From assembly GCA_025965875.1 (NCBI GenBank), contig JAOPWD010000013.1:1-32285 (forward strand): a DNA stretch of 32,285 nt. Reading direction: 5' to 3'. Below the pieces are notes generated by a model. It worked only from the letters and a program-made list of their open reading frames with translations, did not search any database and was not told the origin of the DNA. Position numbers and translations under genes: made by a program. Below, piece by piece: positions 8,158-16,402 of this stretch (positions within the stretch are counted from its first letter, which is position 1; each line of letters starts with the position of its first letter). Source of the DNA: Pseudonocardiales bacterium (lineage in GTDB: Bacteria > Actinomycetota > Actinomycetes > Mycobacteriales > Jatrophihabitantaceae).

Positions 8158-10386
8158 ATGACTGTTCAGCGGAGCTCCGGCACCCCTCGCCCGGGACCGG
8201 TCGACCCCGCCAGGTCATACGAGCCCCCGGCGACGGCAATCAGCATCAAGCCGGGTGTCGTGGCCGAGCCGCCGATCGATCCGGCTGACTCGGTTCCCGA
8301 CGGCGACCTCGACGAGTTGGCCGATTTCGCACCCGACCTGCCGACGAATCGCTTCAGCAACCGTGAACTGTCCTGGCTGTCCTACAACGCCCGCGTGTTG
8401 GCGCAGGCGGAGGACCCGAGCCAGCCGCTGCTCGAACGGTTGAAGTTCCTCGCCATTTTTGCCAGCAACCTGGATGAGTTCTATATGGTTCGCGTCGCCG
8501 GCCTCAAGCGCCGGGCGGACATGGGCCTGCAGGTGACGTCCGCCGACGGCCTCTCGCCGAGCGAGGTGCTCGCGACCCTGGCCGAACGCACCCGCGAACT
8601 GGCCAAGCGACACGCCCGGGTCTTCCGCGACGACGTCACCCCGTTGCTCGAAGCCGAAGGCATCCACATCAGGCGCTGGGAGGCGCTCGACGAGGAGGAG
8701 AAGGCACGCCTCGCCGATTACTTCCGCGCCAAGGTGTTCCCGGTACTGACGCCGCTGGCCGTCGATCCGGGTCACCCGTTCCCGTATATCTCTGGGCTGT
8801 CGCTGAACCTGGCGGTGCTCGTCCGTGACCACGACGGCAGCCTGGATCACTTCGCCCGCGTGAAGGTTCCGAACAACGTGCCGCGCTTCGTCGTCGTCTC
8901 CCAGAACGCGATCGAGTCCGAGTTCCTGCCTCTGGAGGACCTCATCGCCGCGCATCTTTCGATGCTCTTCCCCGGCATGGAGGTCGTTGAACACCACCTG
9001 TTCCGGGTTACCCGCAACGCCGACTTCGAGGTCGAGGAGGACCGCGACGAAGATCTGCTGCAGGCCCTCGAACGCGAACTGGCCCGGCGCCGGTTCGGTC
9101 CTGCTGTCCGGCTCGAGGTCACCGACGACATCGATGACGGGGTGCTGGACCTGCTCGTCAGCGAGATCGACGTGCAACCCGAGGACGTACAGCACATGCC
9201 CGGCCTGATCGACCTCAGCTCGCTGTGGCAGGTGTACGAAGTCGACCGGCCGGCCCTCAAGGAACGCCCGTTCGTACCCGCGACGCACCCGCGCTTCGCC
9301 GAAGGCGAGACGCCGAAGTCGGTGTTCGCCACGATGCGTGACGGCGACGTCCTCGTCCACCACCCCTACGAGTCGTTCGCCACCAGCGTGCAGCGCTTCA
9401 TCGAACAGGCGGCCGCCGACCCGCACGTGCTCGCCATCAAGCAGACGCTGTACCGAACGTCGGGTGACTCGCCGATCGTCGACGCCCTGATCGATGCGGC
9501 CGAGGCCGGCAAGCAGGTCGTGGCTCTCGTCGAGATCCAGGCGCGCTTCGACGAGCAGGCCAACATCAAGTGGGCGCGAGCACTTGAGCGCGCCGGGTGC
9601 CACGTCGTCTACGGCGTGGTCGGGCTCAAGACACACTGCAAGACTGCGCTCGTCGTCCGGCAGGAGGGCGGCCAGATCAAGCGCTACGCCCACGTCGGCA
9701 CCGGCAACTACAACCCCAAGACCGCGCGCCTGTACGAGGACATCGGCCTGTTCACGGCCGACGAGTCGATCTGTGCCGACATCACCGACCTGTTCAACGT
9801 GCTGACGGGCTACTCGCGCCAGACCGAGTACCGCTCGCTGCTGGTCGCGCCCCAGGGCATCCGCTCAGGACTCATCGAACGCATCGAGCGCGAGATCGAG
9901 CACGCCCGCGCCGGCCGCGGCGGGCACGTCCAATTCAAGACCAACCACCTCGTCGACGAGCAGACCATCGACGCCCTCTACCGGGCGTCGATGGCCGGCG
10001 TGCGGGTGCAGTTGCTCGTCCGCACGTTCTGCACGATCCGGGCAGGGGTTCCGGGGCTGTCGGAAAACATCATGACCCGCTCGATCCTGGGCCGTTTCCT
10101 CGAACACTCCCGGGTGTACTACTTCGGCGGCGGCGGCCAGCCCGAGTACTGGATCGGCTCGGCCGACCTCATGCACCGCAACCTCGATCGCCGGGTCGAG
10201 GTCCTGTGCGAGGTGACCGACCCGCTGGCCCGCGCCCACCTGCACGAGTGTCTCGAGAAGGCACTGGATCCGAATACGGCCGGCTGGGACCTCCAACCCG
10301 ACGACCAGTGGATACGCTCGGGCGGCCCAAACCAGGTCGACCTGCAGGAGTGGCTGATGAAGCGGCTTGCGTCCCGCGGCGAGTAG
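8158..10386 (+). CDS. ppk1: Polyphosphate kinase 1
   Basis: It makes polyphosphate from ATP (reversibly) and is usually membrane-associated. The 742-residue protein has the four-domain PPK1 layout. An N-terminal helical domain begins [16 protein letters not shown] near 63-78, with [20 protein letters not shown] near 95-114. A head domain follows, and then two phospholipase-D-like catalytic domains. HHPYESF is at about 401-407. GLKTHCKT near 489-496 contains an HxK motif (His about 493) and is the likely phospho-histidine site. [19 protein letters not shown] follows at about 510-528, and [12 protein letters not shown] lies in the last domain. ATG 8158 is preferred; a TTG at 8137 in frame would add seven residues and overlap the fbiD stop. 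The first 60 residues are Pro-rich and look disordered. ppk1 precedes mutT1, as in mycobacteria. Confidence 0.95.
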   Translation: MTVQRSSGTPRPGPVDPARSYEPPATAISIKPGVVAEPPIDPADSVPDGDLDELADFAPDLPTNRFSNRELSWLSYNARVLAQAEDPSQPLLERLKFLAIFASNLDEFYMVRVAGLKRRADMGLQVTSADGLSPSEVLATLAERTRELAKRHARVFRDDVTPLLEAEGIHIRRWEALDEEEKARLADYFRAKVFPVLTPLAVDPGHPFPYISGLSLNLAVLVRDHDGSLDHFARVKVPNNVPRFVVVSQNAIESEFLPLEDLIAAHLSMLFPGMEVVEHHLFRVTRNADFEVEEDRDEDLLQALERELARRRFGPAVRLEVTDDIDDGVLDLLVSEIDVQPEDVQHMPGLIDLSSLWQVYEVDRPALKERPFVPATHPRFAEGETPKSVFATMRDGDVLVHHPYESFATSVQRFIEQAAADPHVLAIKQTLYRTSGDSPIVDALIDAAEAGKQVVALVEIQARFDEQANIKWARALERAGCHVVYGVVGLKTHCKTALVVRQEGGQIKRYAHVGTGNYNPKTARLYEDIGLFTADESICADITDLFNVLTGYSRQTEYRSLLVAPQGIRSGLIERIEREIEHARAGRGGHVQFKTNHLVDEQTIDALYRASMAGVRVQLLVRTFCTIRAGVPGLSENIMTRSILGRFLEHSRVYYFGGGGQPEYWIGSADLMHRNLDRRVEVLCEVTDPLARAHLHECLEKALDPNTAGWDLQPDDQWIRSGGPNQVDLQEWLMKRLASRGE

Positions 10387-10392
10387 GCAGCC

Positions 10393-11277
10393 GTGACCAT
10401 CTCACCAACCATCGCGGCTGCCGGCGGCGTCGTCTGGCGCGGACGGCATCGTGACATCGAAGTAGCTCTCGTGCACCGCCCGAAGTATGACGACTGGACA
10501 CTGCCCAAGGGCAAGCTCATGGCGGGCGAGTCCGAGCTGGCCGCGGCAGTTCGCGAGGTCGGCGAGGAGATGGGAGCGGCCGTCGCCGTGTCCCGCCGGG
10601 TCGGGCGCGTGCAGTACCGCGACGAAGGCGCCATGAAGACGGTGGCCTACTGGGCGATGCGCTACCTGGCCGGCGACTTCGTGCCCAACGACGAGGTCGA
10701 CGCGATCGAATGGCTCACGCCCGCGCACGCGATCAAACGGTTGAGTTACGCCGTCGACGTCCCGGTGCTCGCCGACTTCGCCGCGGTGCCGGTGCCGGAT
10801 TCGGTGATCCTGCTCGTTCGGCACGCGAAGGCCGGCAAGCGCCGCGAGTGGCACCGCGCCGACCGGCTGCGCCCGCTTGACCCGGTCGGGGCAGAGCAGG
10901 CGCGGCAACTGGCCGAGTTCCTGCGCCATTTCGCGCCGCAGCGAGTGATCTCGCCAGATGTCACCCGGTGCCTGCAGACCGTCGAACCGTTGGCCGTCTC
11001 GCTCGGCCTCGAGGTGCACCTCGAGGCGGCCTTCGGTGATGATTCCTATCTCGAGACGCCGACCGCGACCGAGACGGCGCTGCTCGCGCTGGCCAAGCCG
11101 GGTTCGGTGACCGTCGTGTGCAGTCAGGGCAACACGATTCCGGGCCTGATCGACACGCTCGCCCCAGGGTCCGACTCCTCGGACACCCGCAAGGGCGCTA
11201 CCTGGGTGCTGTCCTTTGTCGACGGCGACATCGTCGCCGTCGACTACTACGGCGCCGCGCACGGCAGGCACGCCTAG
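10393..11277 (+). CDS. mutT1: MutT1-type fusion: NUDIX hydrolase plus histidine phosphatase
   Basis: A two-domain protein of 294 residues. Residues 1-130 are a NUDIX domain with a perfect box at 40-62 (GKLMAGESELAAAVREVGEE then MGA). Residues 137-294 are a histidine phosphatase (phosphoglycerate-mutase-like) domain with the catalytic RHA at 143-145 (LLVRHAKAGK) and a later CSQG segment. This is the architecture of mycobacterial MutT1 (Rv2985), which hydrolyses 8-oxo-GTP species and diadenosine polyphosphates, so a role in nucleotide sanitation is likely. The phosphatase RHG/RHA box is intact; its second conserved His is not where I expect it (CSQGNTIP replaces the usual SHG-type motif). The gene starts six bases after ppk1, clearly co-transcribed. 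Confidence 0.9.
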   Translation: MTISPTIAAAGGVVWRGRHRDIEVALVHRPKYDDWTLPKGKLMAGESELAAAVREVGEEMGAAVAVSRRVGRVQYRDEGAMKTVAYWAMRYLAGDFVPNDEVDAIEWLTPAHAIKRLSYAVDVPVLADFAAVPVPDSVILLVRHAKAGKRREWHRADRLRPLDPVGAEQARQLAEFLRHFAPQRVISPDVTRCLQTVEPLAVSLGLEVHLEAAFGDDSYLETPTATETALLALAKPGSVTVVCSQGNTIPGLIDTLAPGSDSSDTRKGATWVLSFVDGDIVAVDYYGAAHGRHA

Positions 11278-11288
11278 TGGTGGGACGA

Positions 11289-11323
11289 CGACGGGTGCCC
11301 GCGCAGCGCGCGGGCACCCGTCG
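11289..11323. terminator. Strong bidirectional terminator between mutT1 and hupB
   Basis: A perfect 16-bp stem with a 3-base loop (AGC). The arm CGACGGGTGCCCGCGC at 11289-11304 pairs fully with 11308-11323. It lies 12 bases after the mutT1 stop and 15 bases from the hupB stop, so it serves both convergent genes. There is no U-tract. Confidence 0.85.
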
Positions 11324-11337
11324 GTCGGTGCTGCTAG

Positions 11338-11802
11338 CTAGCGCGCGGCCTTCTTGGCCGGTGCCTTCTTGGCCGGTGCCCGCTTGGCGGGTGCCTTCTT
11401 AGCCGGAGCCTTGGCCGCTGCCTTCTTGGCCGGAACGGCCTTCTTGGCCGGAGCCTTGGCCGCCGCCTTCTTGGCCGGTGCCTTGGCCGCTGCCTTCTTG
11501 GCCGGTGCCTTGGCCAACTTGCGGGCGCCGCTGGTGATCTCCTTGAACTGGGTGCCTGCCTTGAAAGCAGGAACGGCGGTCTTCTTCACGTTCACCGAGG
11601 CCCCGGTGGCGGGGTTGCGAGCCTTGCGGGCCGCGCGGTGACGCTTCTCGAAGATGCCGAAGCCGGTGAGCACAACTCGCTCACCCTTGGCCACCGACGC
11701 GTACACGGTGTCGATGACTGCGTCGAGTGCTGCGGCGGCACGTTTCCTATCTCCATCCATCCGCTCAGCGAGCAAGTCGATGAACTGAGCCTTGTTTGGC
11801 AC
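11338..11802 (-). CDS. hupB: Histone-like DNA-binding protein HU with lysine-rich tail
   Basis: A nucleoid protein that bends and compacts DNA. Of 154 residues, 1-93 are a canonical HU domain ([33 protein letters not shown], then [20 protein letters not shown] carrying the DNA-binding arm). Residues 94-154 are a low-complexity, histone-H1-like tail of PAKKAAAKA-type repeats rich in Lys, Ala and Pro, as in mycobacterial HupB/Lsr2-era nucleoid biology and Streptomyces HupS. The tail is expected to be disordered and to add non-specific DNA binding. GTG start chosen because GGAGG sits seven bases upstream and the HU domain begins immediately; a longer in-frame extension has no HU homology. Single-gene unit with its own promoter and terminator. 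Confidence 0.95.
   Translation of the reverse strand: MPNKAQFIDLLAERMDGDRKRAAAALDAVIDTVYASVAKGERVVLTGFGIFEKRHRAARKARNPATGASVNVKKTAVPAFKAGTQFKEITSGARKLAKAPAKKAAAKAPAKKAAAKAPAKKAVPAKKAAAKAPAKKAPAKRAPAKKAPAKKAAR
11341..11515 (-). repeat. Degenerate tandem repeat encoding the hupB tail
   Basis: Plus-strand units of the type GCCTTCTTGGCCGG recur every 12-30 bases across this stretch, encoding PAKKA units. Two copies of an 18-24-base unit are nearly identical. Such direct repeats can expand or contract by slippage or recombination, changing tail length. Confidence 0.7.
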
Positions 11803-11858
11803 GGGGTCCTCCCGGACGGGTCTGCTAGAGGTCGACCACGATGGTCGCTTCGTTCGAC

Positions 11859-11887
11859 ACGGTAGGACGTTATTCAGCCGACGACAA
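11859..11887 (-). promoter_or_regulatory. hupB promoter
   Basis: On the minus strand TTGTCG (-35, 11882-11887) is followed by a 17-base spacer and TACCGT (-10, 11859-11864), a good housekeeping-sigma match. The transcript would start near 11852, giving a leader of about 50 bases with a ribosome site before the GTG. Confidence 0.6.
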
Positions 11888-11966
11888 CGCAATCCGCCTT
11901 GTGTCGCAGGGTTTTCTCGACTGGGCGGCGACTGCCGCAACCCGTCGATCGCGCCTTGCGGTCATG

Positions 11967-11990
11967 AATCCCCTTATTTGGTAAGGGATT
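11967..11990 (-). terminator. Terminator hairpin downstream of leuD
   Basis: AATCCC and TTA at 11967-11976 (with one bulged C) pair with TAAGGGATT at 11982-11990 around a TTTGG loop. It begins ten bases after the leuD stop, so it probably ends the leuCD transcript before the hupB promoter. It is AT-richer than surrounding DNA. No U-tract. Confidence 0.5.
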
Positions 11991-11999
11991 TCAGCGAAT

Positions 12000-12593
12000 T
12001 TACGCCGGAACTGAGGGCAGCCAGGGATTGCGGGTCGATTCGTACTCGGTGACCGCATCGGTGTGTCGCAGGGTCAGCCCGATGTCGTCGAATCCTTCGA
12101 GCAGACGCCACCGCGTGTAGTCGTCCAACTCGAAGTCGTGGACTTCGCCACTCCACCGCACCTGACGCTCGACGAGATCGACGGTGACCTGCGTCGTGGG
12201 ATCGGTCTCGATGTCGTCCCACAACCGCTGCACGATCTTCTCGGCTAGTTCAACGGTGAGCAGGCCGGCCTTGAGCGAGTTGCCGCGGAAGATGTCGGCG
12301 AAGCGCGGGGAAACGACCGCGCGGAAGCCGTAGTCGACCAGCGCCCACACAGCATGCTCACGCGAGGATCCGGTTCCGAAGTCAGGGCCGGCGACCAGGA
12401 TCGAGGCACCGTCGTACTGCGGCTGGTTGAGCACGAAGCCCGGCTCGTTGATGCGCCAGGCGTGGAACAGGCCGTCCTCGAACCCGGTGCGGGTCACCCG
12501 CTTGAGGTAGACGGCGGGGATGATCTGGTCGGTGTCGACGTTGCCTCGGCGCAGCGGCACGGCTGTCCCGGTGTGCACGGTGAACTTGTCCAT
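12000..12593 (-). CDS. leuD: 3-isopropylmalate dehydratase small subunit
   Basis: LeuD forms the swivel domain of isopropylmalate isomerase, which converts 2- to 3-isopropylmalate in leucine synthesis together with LeuC. The 197-residue protein has the full family length. It begins [20 protein letters not shown], continues with [12 protein letters not shown] near 21-32, and has the substrate-binding loop [17 protein letters not shown] near 69-85. [15 protein letters not shown] follows near 103-117. The start ATG is preceded by AGGAGG nine bases upstream, which rules out the longer upstream frame. It lies 11 bases after leuC, so the two are translated from one message in stoichiometric fashion. 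Confidence 0.96.
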   Translation of the reverse strand: MDKFTVHTGTAVPLRRGNVDTDQIIPAVYLKRVTRTGFEDGLFHAWRINEPGFVLNQPQYDGASILVAGPDFGTGSSREHAVWALVDYGFRAVVSPRFADIFRGNSLKAGLLTVELAEKIVQRLWDDIETDPTTQVTVDLVERQVRWSGEVHDFELDDYTRWRLLEGFDDIGLTLRHTDAVTEYESTRNPWLPSVPA

Positions 12594-12604
12594 GGCTGGG
12601 CCTC

Positions 12605-14002
12605 CTACAGATCTGCCGGGCTGGCGAGGTGGCCGGTGACGGCGGTGGCGGCCGCTACCAGCGGCGACACGAGATGCGTCCGGCCGCCTTTGCCCTGGCG
12701 CCCTTCGAAGTTGCGGTTGGACGTCGAGGCGCTGCGCTCCCCCGGCGCCAGCTGGTCCGGGTTCATCCCCAGGCACATCGAGCAGCCCGCCTGGCGCCAC
12801 TCGGCACCGGCGGCGGTGAAGATCGCATCGAGGCCTTCGGCCTCGGCCTGTGCCCGTACCCGCATGGAGCCCGGAACGACGAGCATGCGCACACCGTCGG
12901 CGACTGAGCGACCTTCGATGACCTGCGCGGCGGCACGTAGGTCTTCGATGCGTCCGTTCGTGCACGAGCCGACGAACACCGTGTCGACTTTGACGTCGCG
13001 TAGTGGCGTGCCTGCCGTCAACCCCATGTACTGCAGGGCCTTCTCGGCCGCCACCCGTTCGGAATCGTCCTCGTAACTAGCGGGGTCCGGGACGCTGGAG
13101 TTCAGTGGCGCGCCCTGGCCGGGGTTCGTGCCCCACGTGACGAACGGGGTGAGCGTCGACGCGTCGAGCGTGACCTCGGCGTCGAACTCGGCGTCGTCGT
13201 CCGTGCGCAGGCTTGTCCAGTACTCGACCGCGGCGTCCCATAGCTTGCCTTGCGGCGAGTGGTCGCGGCCCTTCAGATAGGCGAAGGTCGTCTCGTCGGG
13301 CGCGATCATGCCGGCCCGGGCGCCCCACTCGATGCTCATGTTGCAGACCGTCATCCGGCCCTCCATCGACATCCGCTCGAAGACCTCGCCGCGGTACTCG
13401 ACCATGAAGCCCTGGCCGCCCCCGGTGCCGGTCTGGGCGATCACCGCGAGGATCACGTCCTTGGGCGTGACGCCCGCGGGTGGCTCGCCGGAGACGGTGA
13501 CGGCCATGGTCTTGGGGCGATCCATCGGCAGTGTCTGTGTCGCCAGCACATGCTCGACCTGGGAGGTGCCGATCCCGAACGCCAGTGCGCCGAACGCGCC
13601 GTGGGTGGAGGTGTGCGAGTCGCCGCAGACGATGGTCATGCCGGGCTGGGTGATCCCGAGCTGCGGACCGATCACGTGCACGATGCCCTGCTCGGCATCG
13701 CCCATCGGGTAGAGCCGCACGCCGAAGTCGGCGCAGTTCTTGCGCAGCGTTTCGACCTGGATGCGGCTCACCGGGTCGGCGATCGGCTTGAAGATGTCCT
13801 GGGTGGGGACGTTGTGGTCCTCGGTGGCCAGGGTCAGGTCGGGGCGGTGTACGGGCCGGCCCGCGACCCGCAGTCCGTCGAACGCCTGTGGGCTGGTCAC
13901 CTCGTGGACGAGGTGCATGTCGATGAACAGCAGGTCCGGCTCCCCGGCTGCGCTGTGGACGACGTGGCTCTCCCAGAGCTTCTCGGCGAGTGTCTTCCCC
14001 AT
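12605..14002 (-). CDS. leuC: 3-isopropylmalate dehydratase large subunit
   Basis: LeuC holds the 4Fe-4S cluster of isopropylmalate isomerase (leucine pathway). The 465-residue protein shows all three cluster cysteines in the standard positions: Cys347 ([11 protein letters not shown]) and Cys407/Cys410 ([10 protein letters not shown]). It also has [14 protein letters not shown] near 28-41, and [20 protein letters not shown] near 130-149. The start is ATG 14002 ([10 protein letters not shown]) with a GGAAGG ribosome site. The in-frame extension to 14224 overlaps the divergent regulator gene and is not conserved-looking. leuC is divergent from an IclR gene whose product probably represses or activates it through the palindrome at 14024-14038. 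Confidence 0.97.
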   Translation of the reverse strand: MGKTLAEKLWESHVVHSAAGEPDLLFIDMHLVHEVTSPQAFDGLRVAGRPVHRPDLTLATEDHNVPTQDIFKPIADPVSRIQVETLRKNCADFGVRLYPMGDAEQGIVHVIGPQLGITQPGMTIVCGDSHTSTHGAFGALAFGIGTSQVEHVLATQTLPMDRPKTMAVTVSGEPPAGVTPKDVILAVIAQTGTGGGQGFMVEYRGEVFERMSMEGRMTVCNMSIEWGARAGMIAPDETTFAYLKGRDHSPQGKLWDAAVEYWTSLRTDDDAEFDAEVTLDASTLTPFVTWGTNPGQGAPLNSSVPDPASYEDDSERVAAEKALQYMGLTAGTPLRDVKVDTVFVGSCTNGRIEDLRAAAQVIEGRSVADGVRMLVVPGSMRVRAQAEAEGLDAIFTAAGAEWRQAGCSMCLGMNPDQLAPGERSASTSNRNFEGRQGKGGRTHLVSPLVAAATAVTGHLASPADL

Positions 14003-14017
14003 GACGCCTTCCTTCAC

Positions 14018-14053
14018 TTGCCATCTCATTATTTGAGACAATAGTATCGCTGA
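14018..14053 (+). promoter_or_regulatory. Promoter of the IclR regulator gene
   Basis: TTGCCA (-35, 14018-14023), an 18-base spacer and TAGTAT (-10, 14042-14047), then six bases to the ATG at 14054. This is the best-formed leaderless promoter in the window. The palindrome at 14024-14038 fills the spacer, so a bound repressor would block it. Confidence 0.6.
14024..14038. promoter_or_regulatory. Palindromic operator between leuC and the IclR gene
   Basis: TCTCA-TTATT-TGAGA is a perfect 5-bp inverted repeat with a 5-base spacer in an AT-rich patch, 22 bases upstream of leuC and inside the regulator's own promoter. IclR-family proteins of the LtbR/NdgR/AreB group are known to bind the leuC upstream region in other actinobacteria. 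Assigning this exact sequence as the site is inference. Confidence 0.5.
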
Positions 14054-14776
14054 ATGGGACAGAGTATCAGCGGTCGGCAGCAGAGCGGTATCGGTGTCGT
14101 GGACAAGACCGTAGCGATCCTGGCCGCGTCCGCTGCCACGCCCCGGACGCTGGCCGAGCTGGTCGAGGCGACCGGGCTGCCCCGCGCGACGGCGCACCGG
14201 CTGGCAGTCGCCTTGGAGGTGCACCGGCTCCTGGCCCGCGACGCCGAGGGGCGTTTCGTGCTGGGCGCCCGGGTGGGTGAATTCGCCGCCGCGCTGCCCG
14301 ATCCGTTGATCACAGTGGGGCAGGCGGTGCTGGCCTGGGTGCGCGACGAGTGCGGCGAGAGCGCCCAGTTGTACCGGCGCGACGGCAACGACCGGGTGTG
14401 TATCGCTGCGGCGGAGCGGGCCAGCGGTCTGCGCACCACGGTGCCGGTCGGCTCCCGGCTGCCGCTCACCGCGGGCTCCGGCGCCCAGGTGCTGTGTGCG
14501 TGGTCTGATCCCGCGTCGCTGCAGGACGTGTTCGCCGCCTCGGAGTTCACCCCGCGCTCACTCGCCGAGGTGCGCCGGCGGGGCTGGGCGCATTCGGTGG
14601 CCCAGCGGGAGGCCGGCGTCGCCTCGGTATCCGCGCCGGTGCGCTCCCCCGACGGCACGCTGCTCGCCGCCATCTCCATCTCCGGACCGATCGAGCGCTT
14701 CGGCCGCACCCCAGGCCAACGATTCGCGCCGGTGCTCGTCGCCGGCGCCCGCCGCATCACCACCGCCCTGGGCTAG
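14054..14776 (+). CDS. ndgR: IclR-family regulator of leucine genes (NdgR/AreB/LtbR-like)
   Basis: This 240-residue regulator has an N-terminal winged helix, with [21 protein letters not shown] leading into the recognition region [19 protein letters not shown] (about 37-55). An IclR effector-binding domain follows from about residue 75 ([20 protein letters not shown], then [20 protein letters not shown], and [21 protein letters not shown]). The gene is divergent from leuCD, the hallmark position of LtbR (Corynebacterium), NdgR and AreB (Streptomyces), regulators of leucine and amino-acid metabolism. Its own promoter contains the candidate operator, so autoregulation is likely. It is expected to be a leaderless transcript. 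The symbol is assigned by context as much as by sequence. Confidence 0.9.
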   Translation: MGQSISGRQQSGIGVVDKTVAILAASAATPRTLAELVEATGLPRATAHRLAVALEVHRLLARDAEGRFVLGARVGEFAAALPDPLITVGQAVLAWVRDECGESAQLYRRDGNDRVCIAAAERASGLRTTVPVGSRLPLTAGSGAQVLCAWSDPASLQDVFAASEFTPRSLAEVRRRGWAHSVAQREAGVASVSAPVRSPDGTLLAAISISGPIERFGRTPGQRFAPVLVAGARRITTALG

Positions 14777-14800
14777 CCCCGCCACGGACCCAGCCCCGGG

Positions 14801-16243
14801 TTACCAGTTGGTCGCTACGTACGTCGTTTCCAGGTAGGCCTCGATGCCTTCGTAGCCGCCCTCGCGACCGATGCCGGACTGCTTCACTCCGCCGAACGGC
14901 GCCGCGGGATCGGAGACCAGGCCGCGGTTCAGTCCGATCATGCCGACCTCGAGCCGTTCGCTGACGCGCAGCCCACGGGCGAGTGAGCCCGTGTAGATGT
15001 ACCCGGTCAGCCCCATCTCCGAGGCGTTGGCGATGGCGAGCGCGTCGTCCTCGTCGCGGACGGTGATGATCGGCGCAACCGGCCCGAATACCTCCTCGAC
15101 GGCCACGGCCGAATCGCGGGGCACATCGGTCAGAACCGTCGCCGGATAGAAGAACCCCTTGCCGTCGAGACGTTCGCCACCGACCACCGCGCGGGCGCCG
15201 GCCGCCACCGAACGGTCGACCTTGTCGGCGATCCCGTCGACGGCCCGCTCGCTGACCATCGGCCCCAACTGGGTCTGCTCGTCGGTGCCGGCGCCGACCC
15301 GCAACGCCGCCATCTTCTCGGCGAGCTTGGCACCGAATGCCGCAGCCACGCCTTCCTGCACCAGGAACCGGTTGGCCGCCGTACACGCCTGCCCACCGTT
15401 GCGCATCTTGGCCAGCATCGCGCCCTCGACGGCAGCGTCGAGATCAGCGTCGTCGAGCACGATGAACGGGTCGTTGCCGCCCAACTCCATCGTGGTGTTC
15501 ACGATCCGGTCGGCCGCCTGCTTCAGTAGCGTGCGCCCGACGCCGGTGGACCCGGTGAACGACAACTTGCGCACCCTGGAATCAGCCAGCGCCGCCCCGA
15601 CCAGCTCACCGGAGTTGTCGGTCGTCAGCACGTTGACGGTCCCGGCGGGTGCGCCCGCCTCGTCGAGCAGTTGGGCCAGCAGCAATGACGTCAGCGGGGT
15701 CTCGCCGGCCGGTTTGAGTACCACGCTGCAACCGGCCGCGAGCGCCGGCCCGATCTTGCGAGTGGCCATGGCGGCCGGAAAGTTCCACGGCGTCACCAGC
15801 AGGGCGACGCCTACCGCCTTGCGGAAGGTCAGGATCCGATTCGCGCCGGATGGCGCCGTCCGCAGGGCGCCGTCGATGCGCACGGCTTCCTCCCCGAACC
15901 AGCGGAAGAACTCGGCAGCGTAGGTCACCTCGCCGCGGGCGTCGGTGAGCGACTTGCCCATCTCGAGTGACATCAGGTACGCGAGCTCCTCGCGCCGGGC
16001 GATCATCAACTCGAACGTCTTGTGCAGCACCTCGCTGCGCTCACGCGGCGGCGCGGCGGCCCACTCCGGTTGCGCTGCCGCCGCCGCGGCCAACGCGCGA
16101 TCCAGGTCGTCGAGCCCGGCGATCGGGACAGTCGCGATCTCGTCCCCGGTGGACGGATTGAGCACCGCGAAGCTGCCGCCAGATCCCTCGCCCCACTTGC
16201 CGTCGATGAACAGCCCGGTCGGGGTGCCTGCAGGGAGCGTCAT
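14801..16243 (-). CDS. gabD: NAD(P)-dependent succinate-semialdehyde-type aldehyde dehydrogenase
   Basis: This 480-residue aldehyde dehydrogenase oxidises a small aldehyde, most likely succinate semialdehyde, to the acid. Key residues are in place: TPWNFPAAM near 152-160 with the cofactor-site Asn, KPAGETP near 176, FTGSTGVG near 230-237, ELGGNDP with general-base Glu253, and GGQACTAANRF with nucleophile Cys287. The C-terminal EVFGPVAPI and FGGVKQSGIGREGG motifs are also present. ACTAANRF and FGGVKQSGIGREG are the pattern seen in GabD-type enzymes. Start ATG 16243 has GAAGGG upstream; the upstream extension is Arg/Gly-rich and rejected. No GABA transaminase is adjacent, so the pathway is uncertain. 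It converges on the IclR gene. Confidence 0.88.
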   Translation of the reverse strand: MTLPAGTPTGLFIDGKWGEGSGGSFAVLNPSTGDEIATVPIAGLDDLDRALAAAAAAQPEWAAAPPRERSEVLHKTFELMIARREELAYLMSLEMGKSLTDARGEVTYAAEFFRWFGEEAVRIDGALRTAPSGANRILTFRKAVGVALLVTPWNFPAAMATRKIGPALAAGCSVVLKPAGETPLTSLLLAQLLDEAGAPAGTVNVLTTDNSGELVGAALADSRVRKLSFTGSTGVGRTLLKQAADRIVNTTMELGGNDPFIVLDDADLDAAVEGAMLAKMRNGGQACTAANRFLVQEGVAAAFGAKLAEKMAALRVGAGTDEQTQLGPMVSERAVDGIADKVDRSVAAGARAVVGGERLDGKGFFYPATVLTDVPRDSAVAVEEVFGPVAPIITVRDEDDALAIANASEMGLTGYIYTGSLARGLRVSERLEVGMIGLNRGLVSDPAAPFGGVKQSGIGREGGYEGIEAYLETTYVATNW

Positions 16244-16346
16244 GACGTCAGTGCCCTTCTCCGATTGTCCAGGCGGACCGCGGCCGTCTGGCCGCCGCTG
16301 TCCAGCTTGCCACCCGCGGAGCACGCGCCACGAGCCCAAGCCTGGC

Positions 16347-16378
16347 GCGGGGCCGGAGCGTGACCGCTCCGGCCCCGC
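16347..16378 (-). terminator. Terminator downstream of the phosphoesterase gene
   Basis: A perfect 14-bp GC-rich stem (16347-16360 with 16365-16378) and a TGAC loop, 25 bases beyond the phosphoesterase stop. It separates that gene from the aldehyde dehydrogenase gene on the same strand. No U-tract. Confidence 0.75.
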
Positions 16379-16402
16379 ATTCTGGCGGATGCGGGCCTGG
16401 GG

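Noticed and set aside
8215-9693. Long minus-strand frame opposite ppk1
   Set aside because: Shadow of ppk1 with no motif and no ribosome site.
11341-11515. Repeat cluster considered as CRISPR or mobile-element sequence
   Set aside because: Units are in frame, variable in spacing and encode the HU tail; there are no spacers or cas genes.
14003-14224. N-terminal extension of leuC
   Set aside because: Would overlap the IclR gene and run through its promoter; LeuC homology and the ribosome site begin at 14002.
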